Shown: in pieces, positions 1-13,902 of the stretch
Layout of the letters: each line of letters starts with the position of its first letter
Position numbering within the stretch: the first letter of the stretch is position 1
NCBI GenBank assembly: GCA_000827265.1
Contig: KN834775.1
Location: forward strand, 580,229 to 644,228
Reading direction: 5' to 3'
Source of the DNA: Collybiopsis luxurians FD-317 M1
Lineage: Eukaryota; Basidiomycota; Agaricomycetes; Agaricales; Omphalotaceae
Length of the DNA stretch: 64,000 bases
Notes under the pieces: model-generated
Databases searched by the model: none
Told to the model about the DNA's origin: nothing
What the model saw: the letters and a program-made list of their open reading frames with translations, nothing else
Program-made: the position numbers and the translations under genes

Positions 1-55
1 GATGATTCAAGGTATGGATAAAAGTTGCTTTTACTTTTCCGCGCGTTGTATTTGC

Positions 56-410
56 TCACCCGATAACGTTTAGCTCGTCGTCTTCATCTTCGTCTTCGTC
101 TTCCTCGTCCTCGTCCTCATCCTCAATCTCGTCTCCATCTGCCACGTCGTCGACTTCTTCTCCCTCTCCTTCGAATTCGTCTTCTTCCCATCCATCTTCT
201 CCCCCTCCATCGTCTCCCCCACCACATCACAGGGTAAAGGAGCTCCCACCAGGTACCATTCTCGATAGACAACGCTGGCCTCTTGCCGTCCTCGCCTACG
301 TCCTTGATCATGCATTCTATGGTTGGTCGAGCAACCATCCGAGGGGACGTGCGGGACAGCTTGCTGGGCTGATTGGGGAAGAGGTGCGAGATGTCAGAGG
401 ACAACCGAAT
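56..410 (-). other. Possible broken 3' end of an unknown gene with an acidic tail
   Basis: On the minus strand one frame reads as a long run of Asp/Glu (about 45 residues) ending in a TGA at 56-58. Just upstream a different frame reads as ordinary protein (around 240-400, with IENGTWWELLYPV). No GT-AG intron joins the two frames, so a frameshift is likely if this was a gene. I do not recognise a family. The repetitive tct/ctc run that gives the acidic tail could also be simple low-complexity sequence. Confidence 0.2.
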
Positions 411-823
411 TTTGGAAAAACGTTGGACAAGAGTAAGAACATGGTTCCTAACGTGTTCGAAGCCATGATCAAGATGGCTAGGAACTGAGAGTACGAGTTT
501 GATTGTGTAGTTGGAGGTTCAATAGATGATCCTTTTGTTGGTGTCAAACATTCACATCCCGACTTGCCAAACTCAGATAATTCTCCGGAATAAAGAATGA
601 GGTATACGGTTACAAACGGAAGACTATTGTGATACTTCCTCGAAGCACGGACGTAGCAGACTCATCACACATCATAAAACAGTTCTACAGCATATGCATG
701 TATTGCGGTATAGAAGGATAGCATAATGCATGGACGATCATGAAGTTATAAGTTACAACTAGGATACAATGTGGATAATAAACAAATCAATATCTGATGG
801 AGAAGAGAAAACAGAAAAGGTGC

Positions 824-1393
<570 letters not shown>

Positions 1394-1693
1394 TGCAGTT
1401 AAAGTGTGAGTGTAGGTTGAGAAGGTTGAGGTGGTGGTGGTTTGAGATAAAGGACTTGACGATGAAGGAACCAAACAAAACTCGCTTTATTTATATCAAC
1501 GCGACGCGGTACCCTCACGTGATCGAGAGGCGCGTTGATTCCGTTCAACAAACTGGGAATAGCACAGCCACTGCCCGCGCCTATATATAGAAGGCTTGGA
1601 CAATCCGCCTTTTCGATATTTCACCCCGACGTCTTCGGTCGCTCATCACTCAACTCAACTATCTCAGTTACACTTTGAACAACTTTTATAACA
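1394..1693. promoter_or_regulatory. Shared divergent H3-H4 promoter, copy 1
   Basis: This 300-bp intergenic region serves both histone genes. A TATA-like TATATATA (1582-1589) points to H4, and TATAAATA on the minus strand (1488-1495) points to H3. Between them is an inverted repeat, TCAACGCG (1496-1503) and CGCGTTGA (1531-1538), flanking the palindrome CACGTG (1516-1521). The same layout recurs at 17598-17896. That these sites drive coordinated S-phase expression is inference. Confidence 0.7.
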
Positions 1694-2170
<477 letters not shown>

Positions 2171-5100
2171 ATATTTTATTTCATTTGATTGTGTGTATTT
2201 TAGTGTATTATTATAATCCAATCTCTGTACGACGTTTCTTCCTGTCATTGGTCCGATAGCCAATCGTTCAGAGATGATCGCTGATGGGTTTGCGAGTGGT
2301 TTAGGGAGAAATAGGTTGAACCAGTTGACTTTCATTTTAGTGGGATTAGGCGGACATTCGCATGGTAGGCGCGGCTGGGTCTCCGTGAAGCATCATACAA
2401 TCCCATGGCTGTTTAATCACTGCCGAGTTTGGTCGGTCTGGAGGTAAGTTCGTTCTAAAAAAAAACCCAAGTAGAAAGATCTGGAAACAGAAATGTTTGA
2501 TTGTTCACAAGAGTTCCAGAACGTATTCTCTCTAACTCTGCCACCGTATACTTAGGGCTAGGGTGAACCGAGCAGTCTATAGCTCAGACGCGGGGATGTT
2601 CTCCGCTGAAGCATACTACGGCGAATGGTTACGAGGCTGAAACAAACAATGGAGTTCTCACCATCCGACTAGCACACAGGCAATTCTGCTCAGACAGTCC
2701 TTCAAGAATTTTGACCCCGCCCTGAAAGTGGCACAGGCATACTTCTTAAATATTACATTTCCTTTCTCGATGCGGACCCATCGCGCACAGTCGGAATACC
2801 CTGAACCCCAGGCTTTATTGGGATCTTGAGCAGTGAAAGCGCAGACGAGCTATCAAAAGAGTTCCATTTGCTACAGCTAACTGCCTCCCCCTGCCCCCTC
2901 CCTGCTCCTCCCTAAAGCCAACAAAAGGGCTGGAAGAGTCGCTCGCAGATATTTGGCAGACTAATGCATACGTAGGCGAGTACTACTCTAGATGTGTCCA
3001 GGTCCTGTTCAAAAATATTGACTGTCCCCGTGGAGAACCCTTCAGATTTGCGAACGCATCCTTTTATCGTGCCCTCACCTGGAGCGCCACAGATACGTCC
3101 TCTGCAAGGTGTCTGAAGATCTTGACTTGGCAAAAATTCTCGGAACGCCAGAGCGCATTAACGACTTACACTTCTCAGTAGTGAGTCTTTCTCACAATTT
3201 GCGAGAATGGCGAGTTCAAAAAAATATAGTCTCAGAAAAATTCAACCTTTCCTTGGATTCTTATCTTGAGCCGCACGTCCGTTCTTCGTGCTCTTGACAC
3301 TTGATCAGCCACTCATGGCAGATTTGTATCATTTCACATGCAACTCTGATCCAACAATAATCATCGATCTTACCCGTTCAGCTTTTATCACTTGGTCTTA
3401 AGTTGGTAATAAACCTTGCCTACAGTTAGATACGATTTTTTTAGAGGCAGCTGCCTGCCGCAAGCTGCAAAGGGGCATACTAGGATAGGACGGAGGCAGT
3501 TAAAAATTTTTTTCCTCGTACTAAATTACTTGCTACTGCAGGTTGCCCGACTCGCCCAAAGAACCCCCTGGGCAATTGCCGGAGGGAGCATTAAGGTCGA
3601 GTTCAATAGATATATAGATATTGCGCAGTAGGGTCTTTCTGAAAAATCAGCGACAGCTCTGAAGGAGGAAAACGAAGGTACTCATTCCGCATTCGGTCTC
3701 TATAGAAGAAAGCTGTTGTAGGATTCGCTCCCCAGAAGGCTGCGGATCTATAAAGAATTCGAGAATCATAGAGATATTACTTCTTTTAACGCCTGCCCAA
3801 TCAGTAGTACAACTACAATTTTTGGAGTCGACCTAACCCTTCAAGAAACCGATGCTCGTTATCATACTGTACATTTCGACCCGGGTCTACAAAGAGGCAT
3901 CTCCGATGCAAATCACCTTCGCCGACCGCCGTTGATAACTAGAAACACCGCGTACCAACCTGCTACTGCGTACACGTCAAGTTCCATGGGTTGACTTAAA
4001 CGATTGACGCTCGAGAATGGCGAGGAGCACGGACACTGCGTTGAAAGTCGAAGAAGAAAGCCCTGAAATTGCTGCGTATTTCAAGACCGGATGTGATTCG
4101 CTCAGGATTGAATAGTCAACTGCAAATACCAATACCTACCGTGGACTTTGAGAGCTTAGGAGGCGAATCAAACTCTATCAAGAGAACTGGAATAGCACAT
4201 GGAAATTCATCTCCGCGAATATCCTCGAGTACTTAGGGGTTGAACTTAGGTCGGGAGTGAGTAGTGAGACTAAGATGGGTCACTCTCTAGGCGGCATCCA
4301 GCGAATATGGCTGAAAAATTTTGCGGATGTGTTTGCAATCCAACCTCTTCAAAGTGAGATTCACGATAAAGTTTACTTGACCGGTGCTTGAGGAAGCAAA
4401 TAGCAACTTGCCGGGTATATTCTGGGGTGACCGACCCTGCCCAAGCTTCAATATAGAGAAACGGGTAAGTAGAACTAAGCAGAGGCCCAAAAGCCTGCTC
4501 GTGCCTCGCGCGCGGAGCAAAAATGACACGGGGCTGTTGAACGATGGGCAAGAATATATTGTCATATCAGCTGCGGTGCAGCAATGAACTTTCTTCTTCC
4601 CTTCTTTCCCCAATGCGATACTGCACTGGCAGTACGAGATGGTATCTCCGTCAAGGTTTCAGTTTCACGGATTCAGGTATTAACGTATCAAGGTACCTCC
4701 TCGACGTCATAGCCAACACTCTCAATTCAATGTCCTGAGTAGATACCTCTTCATTCCCTTGTGCAGAAAGCCACCCGACTTCCAGACCTAACTTCGTGAT
4801 CAGTCCTTGTGAAAATCGATCCAGCCCTGCAGATCACAAACGCGCAAGCAAAGGCTTCTTGCTAAGCTCAGATTCCAGAATGCGGTACTTATTTAATGCA
4901 GTATTTGCCGCCGGAAAGACCGCTTCGAAAGTCTTCGAGTAGGATTGGTTAGTCCATATAATCTTCATCGACAGGGAGACCGCCAAAGAAGGCGACGCAG
5001 CAATCGGATGTGGAGTAACAATACCACTTGCTCGGTAGCTAACAACACGCGATTGATCTCCAATAATTCGACTGGAGAGCAGATCTCCGATTTCGCGAAC

Positions 5101-5742
5101 GAGCTGGTACAAAATTGCCATGCCGCAAATGTAGCACTTTACTATCAGGAACCCAACGTTACACTGGGAAAGAGGGTTCGCCTACCTTTTCACAAGTCGA
5201 GATTTGAGAATCCACGGAATCCGGCTACTGCCTGCAGTCATCCTGTGCGACTACAATCTCAAGTACGAGCTCATTAACTGCAATACCTGAAAATGTTCCT
5301 CGGCGGAAGGATGTGCGGTATAACGCATGCACTTTGAGCTCGCTGCAAATGTTCCAAGTAAAAGTACCATGTCGTGAAGGAAAATAGCGGAAATTCGAGG
5401 CTCTTACTTCTATACCTTTCGAAAGGCGATCAGGTCTTGAGGAGATGGATCTGAGAAGAATATTTTGTCAGGAACTTTTCTGTACGTTATATTGTCCAGG
5501 ACAAGATTCAGTAACATTTCTAGCAAATCAAAGTTTGACATTGCGATGCAATCGATGGCAATAAATAAAGCTGTGAGCTCAACGTTAAAACAATAAGTAA
5601 ACAAAAAAAATGACCGTTGAACGTTGAACGTTGAACACTGACCGTGGGAACTTGAAATTGACGCGTTCGCGTCACAAAGTTTTGCGGGTTTGCACCAGCC
5701 AGCTCGCGTCAAATCAAAAACCTATCTAGTCTCTCACGAAAA
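2171..5742. other. Gene-poor 3.5-kb interval with no confident gene
   Basis: No ORF here gives a recognisable protein. Several short frames look somewhat protein-like (for example plus strand near 2900-3180 and 4945-5277, or minus strand 4834-5121), but they are interrupted by stops and match no family I know. They may be relics of a decayed gene or chance frames. A short tandem tgaacgttgaacgttgaac lies near 5614-5635. Confidence 0.4.
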
Positions 5743-8331
5743 ATGGGGGTTCAACATATTGATCTCGTTCCACCCTTAGTGGAAGCTGGCAACTTCAATG
5801 TACTGGTGCAGTCTGGTCACACAGTATCTGCGTCGTTGTCACCGTACAACAATTCTTTGGCCGTGCACATTGCGCCCTTGGAAGGGTCTTCATCAGGGCC
5901 TTCGGATTTTGAGCAAGAAGAAGCAATCTATTTTGCAAGTCACGACGCTATTCCTTCTTCCGAAAGACCCCTGGTCCGTCCTTTGCCCTGAAAACTTGGA
6001 TCCGGACTAACTTGCATCAAATTTGTGTCTAGTTCATCGCGGATACCAATCTCATTTTTGGAACATTCCAGAAAATGCTTAAAGACTCGAAGAAGGAACC
6101 TCCATCATGGTTTGTAACAGTTCAATTGCGAGAATAATATTTACCAGTGGTTTAGGCTAGCAGAAACTATTCGGAAACTGAGCATCGACTATGTGAACTT
6201 TGTCAAGGAGATCTGGATCCATGCATCTGTGAGTCTTTTCTTATTTGACAATGCTCTTTGTGCTAACTCTAATGCAGCAACCGCTGTCCCGTCCAGAGCC
6301 TCTGCAGTTCTCTGCAGAGCATTACCGGAGTCTATATTCGACGTTTTCCTTGTTTGTTGTTCTTTTTGCTCCTGAGCCTGGCTACGAAGACGCCCCCGTG
6401 GGCGAAGAGTTGATGGAATGGTTGAATATTCACTTTATTGAACCTTCTACAGAGGAAGGTGACCAATTGAGCTCCCTCGATTCTCCTTGGGAAGACGGAA
6501 ACTTCTGGCCATACCTGACTAGGTAATGCGAAATTTTTCTTGTCTACATGAGGACTGAATAGACGCAGATCTATTCTTCGGGGATTCTCGAAAGCATCCT
6601 TGTTTTTCTTAAACACTCTGTTACAACATCCATCAGAGGATCTACAGGATCTCGTCAAAATGCTCATCCCTCTGGTGGAAACCCATCCTCGACTACGAGA
6701 GTTTACTGCCGAACGAGACTTTGCCTATGCCTCTCGGAAATGGAAAGATAAAGTGAAGGCTTTGCGCGTTGAAATGGATCGTGTTCCCGAAGAATCGAGA
6801 TTCGATGATTTTTATAATTGGTGGGATTCTCTCAGTGACCTCGTCGGAATCCTTGAGGGCCGAGGAGAAGTTATTCAGAGGGTTTGCGAGGAGCTTGGAG
6901 CAGACTGGAAGGAGGTGTGTGCTGCGTGGGGTATTTTCGTAGATGCTAGGTTGCGAAGGCAGGACCTTCCGTATGTTTTTCCATCAATCGCGTTTCTTTC
7001 TATCACTCATTTTCATTTCTCGTAAGAGATGTTGTCGCCGATGTCTTCGAGACAATGCCTCCAGATCCTACGAATTTGGAAGACATGATACAATCCTCTC
7101 TCTTTTCCGGTAATGCGGACCAGGTGCTGAAACACGCCTCAGAATTCGACATATGGCTCTCTGCTCATCTAGCGGATATAATGGAGCCGCTGGGACTATT
7201 AGATGCCGAAGCAGACCCAGAGTGACCACCTACTTCTTTATTTGTTAATGTATCCATTGACTTTGATTTTGTCCAGGTCAGGACTTTCTAAACGCAATGA
7301 ATACGTGCTGTCGTACGCCGATCACCTTCGTTCAGAGCCCTCGTTCTGGCCTGTCGCCGTCGCCTACTATTACACTTGTGGCAAAATAGGCGAAGCACAA
7401 GGCGACGAGGTATTATTAAGGACTCCTCTACAGCTGGATACCTCCAACTCCATTGAAGCCCCTGCAGTAGCAGAAATAATCAAACAGATTAGCGAGGTTT
7501 GTTTGGTGTATGGTCGCGAATCAGTGCGACGAGCGGTTTGCAAGGTCAGCGCTTTGTACTCCCCCTTAATGTAATTAACGTGCTGGCTCAGATTGCGTCA
7601 GTAACGTACGCGCGCTCCAGAAATTACGGTATAGCAATTTCGTACTCCATATCTGCGGAGGACTGGCCTGGTCTGGGCCGCATTATCGATGCCGTTCTCC
7701 AGGAATATGTGCATCACGGTCAGTGAATTCGCACTGCGAGAGTATGAAAAGTGTTGTTTTTACTCATGGTCTATAGGGCCGGTTGTCTTTGCCAGCCACG
7801 CATCCAAAATAGCTCCGTCACTGGATCAAATTCACTCTAACACACGGACAGAGACAATCTTCGCTCACCGGCTCGTGTTTGCTGTGAGATATTCTCAAAT
7901 CCATAAAATGCGCTTAGAACAGGATTACTCTACTGCGGCGTCGGATTTAATTACTCTGCTCCGAGATGAAATTGCCCCCAGGTCGTGGTGGCCAGTTCTG
8001 TTGTGTGATTCTCTCGAGTTCCTACAATACGGTACGAAATGACATCTATATTCATTCGATCCTTCTCATAACTGTCATGAACATCGAAACATATTATTTA
8101 GGTCCAAAACTACTCTTCTCATCAACCGATGTCGTCCAACTCCTGCAAAAGCTGGAGGAAATAGTTATGCGTAGTTCTCAAGGTGCGGGCGAAGACTATC
8201 TTTCGATTCTAGTCCAAGCTGGCAAAGGCGGAGGTGAGAAAGAGGCTCTAGAAAAACTGAAGACTGTACGATTAGCCATTGCAAGATACCTAGCCCGATG
8301 TACTGTGGGGGCTGAAAGACATTTTGTATGA
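5743..8331 (+). CDS. NUP85: Nucleoporin Nup85-like protein (Y-complex)
   Basis: Structural subunit of the Nup84/Nup107-160 Y-complex of the nuclear pore scaffold. The N-terminus (MGVQHIDLVPPL, then VSASLSPYNNSLAVHI) resembles the propeller-completing strands of Nup85. The rest is alpha-helical, with family-like stretches such as LLQHPSEDLQDLVKMLIPLVETHPR, NWWDSLSDLVGIL, HLRSEPSFWPVAVAYY and ISAEDWPGLGRIIDAVL. Many short introns interrupt it; the first runs from about 5975 to the TTTGTGTCTAG acceptor before 6033 and carries a CTAAC branch site. The final TGA is at 8329-8331. Exon joins near 6110-6160 are ambiguous because TGGTTT occurs on both sides of the intron. Confidence 0.8.
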
Positions 8332-9370
8332 CGTACATGCACATTTTATCGAATACTTACGTTTAGTTCTAAGTTTTTGACATTTAAGGTTTGTCTGCCA
8401 AGTTGGCTCCATAAGGGCATTCAAATGTCGAAGTGGGTGGCATTGCCGCTCTTTTGGCCTGTTGCAATTTGCAACCTCCTGCTGTTCTTTCTGAACTGGC
8501 TGAGGTACAATGTGTGCTTTGACTATCCAAATCAAGTAATCTGTTCTAAAATTTACAGATGTACAAACATGGAACGGAGGAAGTTCATTATCACACAATA
8601 TGGTCCAAGATCTGAATGTCTGAGCTCCGGATTTCTGAAAAATAGCCTGATGCAGCACCAGCATCATTATCCTCAGGACATCCATAGATTACTAAGGGTA
8701 CGTCTGATATAAAAACGTTTCGTCTATATAATATTCAGGGTATCAAAAGAATCAGTAATTCAGCGTATATGCAGCTATGCCTAGCTATGCAGACACGTAT
8801 TAAACACGGTCGACAGGTGCAACATGATTAAATCTCCGGGCGGTGGGGAGAATTGAATTACTGGCATGTCAAAAAATTGTTATTTGTAATGCCGGGGGGC
8901 AAATCGCAAGTAGACAACTGAAAGACTAGTGGTTCATTCCGCTACGGACTCGTAGTAACGGCTCGTAAAATTTCGAAGTAGACACCCGGCTATCACTGTC
9001 AGGATGCCGCGAATTCTTGTGCCAGATAGCATCCGGAAGAAATTCGTACCAGTTTATCGAAATTGTTTTTCGTCAAAAAAGCAAAAGAGGCAAAAGAGGA
9101 AAGAGAAACCCTAATTTTCTAGGATCGGTATCCGGATTCTGTAGAGTTCTGATGGGTCCTGATAACCATATCAAATCGTCGCGTCTACGGCAATATCCAT
9201 TCGCGTCCGGCTTACCGATGATTGTCCGAAAAAATGGACAATCGGCAGTCAATCAAACATCTCCTAGAAAATAGTCTTCTACAGCGTAGAAGATATAATA
9301 ACCCTTCGGACTCAATGAAGGTCAGAGTCGAGTCAGATTCCTGCACAAACTCCCCTGCCATCCTCCACAC
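8332..9370. other. Intergenic region after Nup85 with a possible coding relic
   Basis: No intact gene seen. Around 8393-8510 on the plus strand a short stretch (VEVGGIAALLACCNLQPPAV) looks protein-like but lies behind a TAA and has no clear continuation. It could be a relic of an older gene or a chance frame. The remainder holds nothing I can name. Confidence 0.3.
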
Positions 9371-9720
9371 ATGTGCTACTTGTTAAACACCTTGCATGAA
9401 TACAACTGCGGTCACCGCGTCGTGGTCAGTCGCGACAGAGTGGGCATTTCCTCTTGCTTTTCGTCGACGCGAATAGTCCTGACCCTTTTAATTGATGCCT
9501 TCAGGTCGATTGCAACAAACCATCATGTGCGCTAAGCAACTCTCATAGGCTACCATGTGCCCAATGTACTTCAACTTGCAGACAGAAGTAAGGACAACGA
9601 GAACTCATTCTCCGCTTTATAAAAGACATGGACTGAAAAAAATACAACAGTTTCACACAAGATTTGGAATGGGTTTCCGGAAGGTTATATCGGCCTTGCG
9701 ATAGCTGCCAGTCTCGCTAG
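9371..9720 (+). CDS. Small Cys-rich protein, paralogue 1
   Basis: A three-exon gene not previously evident as one ORF: exons 9371-9439 (23 codons), 9505-9587 and 9651-9720, with TAG at 9718, giving 73 residues. It begins MCYLLNTLHEYNCGH. Exon 2 starts VDCN and has Cys pairs (PCAQCTSTC), and the end reads CDSCQSR. Introns are 65 and 63 nt. Exon 1 and exon 2 have exactly the same lengths as in the paralogue at 10405, and both genes share the NCGHR, VDCN and CxxC positions. No signal peptide is apparent. The Cys/His spacing suggests a small metal-binding fold. Function unknown. Confidence 0.75.
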
Positions 9721-10404
9721 AAAGAGACTAGATGCAATAACATAGAGGGATGCGGACAAAGACAACAATTTCGGTATCGGTATCGTCTGAATTTGGAACA
9801 TCGATTCGAAATTTGATAAGAACAGCGGTCTTACAACAATATATGCAGCCGGACCGGGAGACTTGAAGTAGAAAAGCGTAGAATAGAAAATATCACTTGC
9901 AAAACTCATCGAGCAAACGAACTCCCTCAATAAGCTCCATCTCTGATCAAACCTGCGCATGAGCAGTGACTGAAGCAAAACTTCCGTGGGAATGTACTAT
10001 TTGTGTTCCTATTAAGGATCAGCGCTCTTACCTTCTTAAGATAACTGCGCATATTCGCGATCATGTTCATCCGAAGAGCTAGGAGCCCTCACCGGTCGAA
10101 AATCGTTGAAGAAAAGATGGGGTACCCAGCAAAGGCCCTAGGTTCCGAATCACCCCGGTTCAATCCTTTTTCCAGCTCTGTCAAACCTTAGAGAGATCAT
10201 GTTCATTCGAAAGAACGCTTGCCATTCAGTAAGTGGCATCTTGACGAGAACGGGGGTGTGTTCCTCTCGAGGAACACACATTTCCACGAAGCCGGTTAGA
10301 CTCTTTCTTAACTCATGGAAGTTGCGCAGAATCGGAAGGGACTATATAACAGTGTTCAGCTTAGGATGCAATCTTCAGACGACAAACCTCAGATTTCCTC
10401 TGGG
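9721..10404. other. Spacer between the two small Cys-rich genes
   Basis: No gene is supported on either strand. A GGTTCAATCC followed by a T-run near 10138 resembles a tRNA B-box and terminator, but no cloverleaf or acceptor stem can be formed upstream. Confidence 0.4.
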
Positions 10405-10732
10405 ATGTGCTACTTGCTGAACGTTTCGACTGCCTACAACTGTGGACATCGCATTGTAACTCAGCGCCAAAAAGTGGGTTTTTGACATCTTGTTAGCTTA
10501 GTACTGACACGGCCTAGGTCGATTGCAATAGTATGAATTGCAAACAAAGCTTGCACCATCCTTATGAGTGCTTTCACTGCCCTTCCACCTGCGTTCAAAG
10601 GTAGTACGTATTCTCATTGTGCAAGAACAATATAGTACTGACTAGAAAATACTCAGTCTTCTCCCCGAGCAGGAATGGGTTTCAACGAGGATGCGTGATC
10701 GTTGTGAAAGTTGCCTTGCCAGACGGGTTTAA
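10405..10732 (+). CDS. Small Cys-rich protein, paralogue 2
   Basis: Exons 10405-10473, 10518-10600 and 10657-10732 (TAA at 10730) give 75 residues. The start is MCYLLNVSTAYNCGHR. Exon 2 begins VDCNSMNCKQSLHHPYEC and ends in CPSTC, and the last exon ends RCESCLARRV. It shares with the gene at 9371 the same start, the same two intron positions and phases, and eight or more Cys/His positions, so it is a tandem duplicate. Introns are 44 and 56 nt. It reads as a soluble zinc-binding-like miniprotein. No function can be assigned from sequence. Confidence 0.78.
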
Positions 10733-11269
10733 AGACAGACACTAGGCAATGTATTGTTCATTTGTCTATTGGTCTTTTTAGTTTTGGCTTCCTTTTCTTT
10801 CCATGTTACGTTTTCTGTGAATCAAACCATTTACCACTTACGAGACCTGTCGCTATGCGTGTGCCCGAAGGCAAAGTAGTTCAACATAAATGCCAAGACC
10901 TAGCAAAAAGTTACTTCTACTACTCACAATGGATCAAGATGATCGTAAATTCTCTTTGTCCGAGGTGAGGCCTCGAGGTTCGGAATATCCAAGTCAGAAA
11001 GTAGAAGTACTCGAATAGATAGAGTTTCAGACTTGTAGAAGTTTAGCCATATCGTGTAAAGCTGAATTTAAGTTTATGTTTACTATACGCAGGATAAGCT
11101 GCTTGTAAATTTCAGGCCAGCCTTGAGGCAACTCGTGAAGGTTTGGGTGAAAGGCTATTAGAACACAGGCGCTTATTATTTACGCTTCCGGCTGAGTCAG
11201 CAAAGTCGCGTCCCGAGAAAGCCACGGATTGTGATATCTCTCATTTGTGCTTTCACCTCGTCCTTTCTG
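10733..11269. other. Intergenic region upstream of the RhoGAP gene
   Basis: No supported gene. An 85-codon frame near 10711-10968 overlaps the previous gene's last exon in another frame and has no recognisable content. The rest probably holds the promoter of the F-BAR/RhoGAP gene. Confidence 0.4.
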
Positions 11270-13902
11270 ATGCCTGAGGAAGGCTATTCGACATCTGCCT
11301 GGGACACCGCAGAATCATCCGACCAGGCGTCTGCCCCATCGCACAGCCGGCCCTCAGTAACTTCCTATGATGACTCTACAGAATCCATAGGACTTGGGCA
11401 CCAATTACGGTCTGGATCTCCCCAGCCAAGAATCAGCTCAGACTCTGGCGGAATTTCCTCAACATCCAAATGGAGAGATACGGCTACCGCTCTATCCGAT
11501 TCCCAGGAAATTCCAGGGCCAAATCCTGAACTGGTCGACGCTACTTTCGATGAGAATGTTTTACGGGCTTTATGCGATATGGACGTATGTCTTGTTTAAT
11601 AGCTCTAGGTGTAAGAATCTCATTAATCAGTTCAAATGCTCAGTGTAGTGTCCCATTGCTGCTAGATCGTATCAAGCAGAGCATGGTCTCATGCAGAGTA
11701 AGCACGTTTCCTTCTTCCCGAAATGTATTTACACCCTCAATTATATTTTAGGAAGCCTCAGTCTTCTTCAAGAAACGGGCAGTAATCGAAGAGGAATATG
11801 GAAAAACTTTACAAAAATTGTCTCGTACAACCGCAGAGGTGTATGCTATGAATGACGGAAAGGCTGGGTCGGTTCATAAGGTCCTTTTCTTCCAGCTATA
11901 TTACTCAAGGCGTTCCTAGCACCTTCGTCAATGCATGGCAGAACTCTATGAGGATTCACGAAGCACTAGGCGAAAACAGAATTAGATTTTCCCAGCGTTT
12001 GAATGAAATGAGTGAAGAGTTGGCAAACATTGCCAAGGAAGTGGACAAGAATAGGAAATCGGTACGTCTCGAATCGTTCATATAATGTCGAAGCTGATTA
12101 GTTTTATAGACGAAAGAGCTTGCGACTCGGTATGAACGCGCATTACAAGAGTCCGAGGCATATACGGAGAAGTGCAAGAACCGTCTCGATGCCACAACAG
12201 AGGAACTTGAACGATTACTTTTACAGAAAGAAGGCGAATCTACCAAGGACAATACTGTTCAAGTTAGAGCTGGAACAACAGGTGGAAAACGCGCACTAGG
12301 AAAAGCTGTTGCAAAAGGCGGCCTGCTGCTCAAGGGGAAGAATCCTGGAAATGTAAAGTTTTGTTCTGTTGATGTATCATTCATTCTGAGACTCGGTACA
12401 GATCCAGAGACAAGAGGATGATATTAGATCTCGCATGTCTGCTGCATCGGACGCATTCCGGAAAGCCGTCCTCGATACTCAGTCAATGCGACAAGAGTAC
12501 TTTAATTTCCAACTGCCTCGTATATTACGGGTAAGATGGGGCTGCTTCTTCCGGTTCTTGAGTTCATATTTGCTTCTCTCAGGCATTGAAAGAATGCTCG
12601 GACGAAATTGATTTAGGCACTCAATATCACCTCACACGATATGCTTTCCTCTTCGAAAGTATCCTTTTGAATGACGGCTCCACCCTAGTTCCTCCAAAAG
12701 ACGAAGGTTAGGTTTCCTACTATTGCCCAATTACCAGTCGTTCACCGTTTCAGTTTCGAATGCAGGGAGTCATTCCGTTGGACTGAAGAATGCTATCGAA
12801 AGCATCGACAATCGTGGCGATTTCAGAATCTACATGCAAAATTACGCTTATGCGCATGGCGGTTCTCCTAACAGGGGACCAAGACGTGAGGGTCCGTCCG
12901 ATGAAGGCTTCGTGAGCAATTTTTCATTTATCATCATTGATCGCTTTGTTCAAACTTGTTCGTCGTACAGCTACCTCCGTTAGTGACACAGTCAGACCGA
13001 CCACCTCCACCAACATCGTCCTCTTCAGCCACGCATGTTAACGGTCACCCTAGCACGGATAAAGCACGTTCGACGTTCGGCGTCGATCTCGGTGAACAAA
13101 TGGTTAGGGATGACGTTGAGGTGCCTTTGATAATGAAAAAGTGTTGTGAAGCTATCGAAAAATATGGGCTAGATTCACAGGGTATCTACCGGTTAAGCGG
13201 GACTACCAGTAAAGTTGCCAAACTAAAGCAGTTACTCGATAAAGGTATGCAGGAACCAGCCTCCGATGATTGTTCTCCACTTATCCCAATGCTCGGTGAA
13301 TTCTCTAGACCTGAACGCCGTGGATCTAAATGCGCAAGAATGGTCTTCCGATATCAACAACGTTACTAGCGTGATCAAGATGTGGCTTCGGGAGCTTCCA
13401 GAGCCATTGATGACTTTCAGCCTGCAACAAGGGTTTATCGAGGCTGCCAGTATGTGTCAATCCTCCAGCCGTTCATCCTCATGTCGTTAACGGCTAGGGT
13501 TAGAAATCGAGAATGACCGCTTACGCCACATTCGTCTACACGAAAGGGTCAATGATCTTCCGGATCCAAATTACGCAACATTGAAATACCTCTTGGCACA
13601 CCTGCATCGGTACTTCTATCCTACTTTTGCCGAAGATATCGCTAATGTTGTCGTTAGCATAAATCAGCATGCCTCTGAAAATTCAATGACAACGCAGAAT
13701 CTTGCCATCGTTTTTGGACCAACGTTGTTTGGGCAACCCGCGCCTTCTGCAGGCGTTTCAAGTGGTATTGCGGACGCTCCGTATCAAAACCAAGTGAGTT
13801 TCTACTTTCGGCTTGGACCACGGACTGAACGTCGGTCACGATCAGGCGATAGAAACGATTCTTATGCATTATACCGATATCTTTGTCGACGAGTCCGAGT
13901 GA
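11270..13902 (+). CDS. F-BAR and RhoGAP domain protein (Rgd1-like)
   Basis: Predicted GTPase-activating protein for Rho-family GTPases that binds curved membrane and links actin, polarity and cell-wall signalling. It is about 690 residues in many exons. After a Ser/Pro-rich N-terminus (start MPEEGYSTSAWD) comes an F-BAR/FCH region (LLLDRIKQSMVSCREASVFF, then IEEEYGKTLQKLSR and coiled-coil helices to about 12660). A Pro/Ser linker leads to a RhoGAP domain from about 13075. Its arginine finger is visible in SQGIYRLSGTTSK, followed by WLRELPEPLM and NLAIVFGPTLF. The last intron lies between GCCAAA-side exon QNQ and AIETILMHYTDIF; TGA is at 13900-13902. The start is the first ATG of this frame; the GTG-led extension upstream is not used. 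Confidence 0.85.

Noticed and set aside
10130..10155. tRNA-like B-box (GGTTCAATCC) followed by a T-run
   Set aside because: No A-box, anticodon stem or acceptor stem can be formed in the 90 bases upstream.
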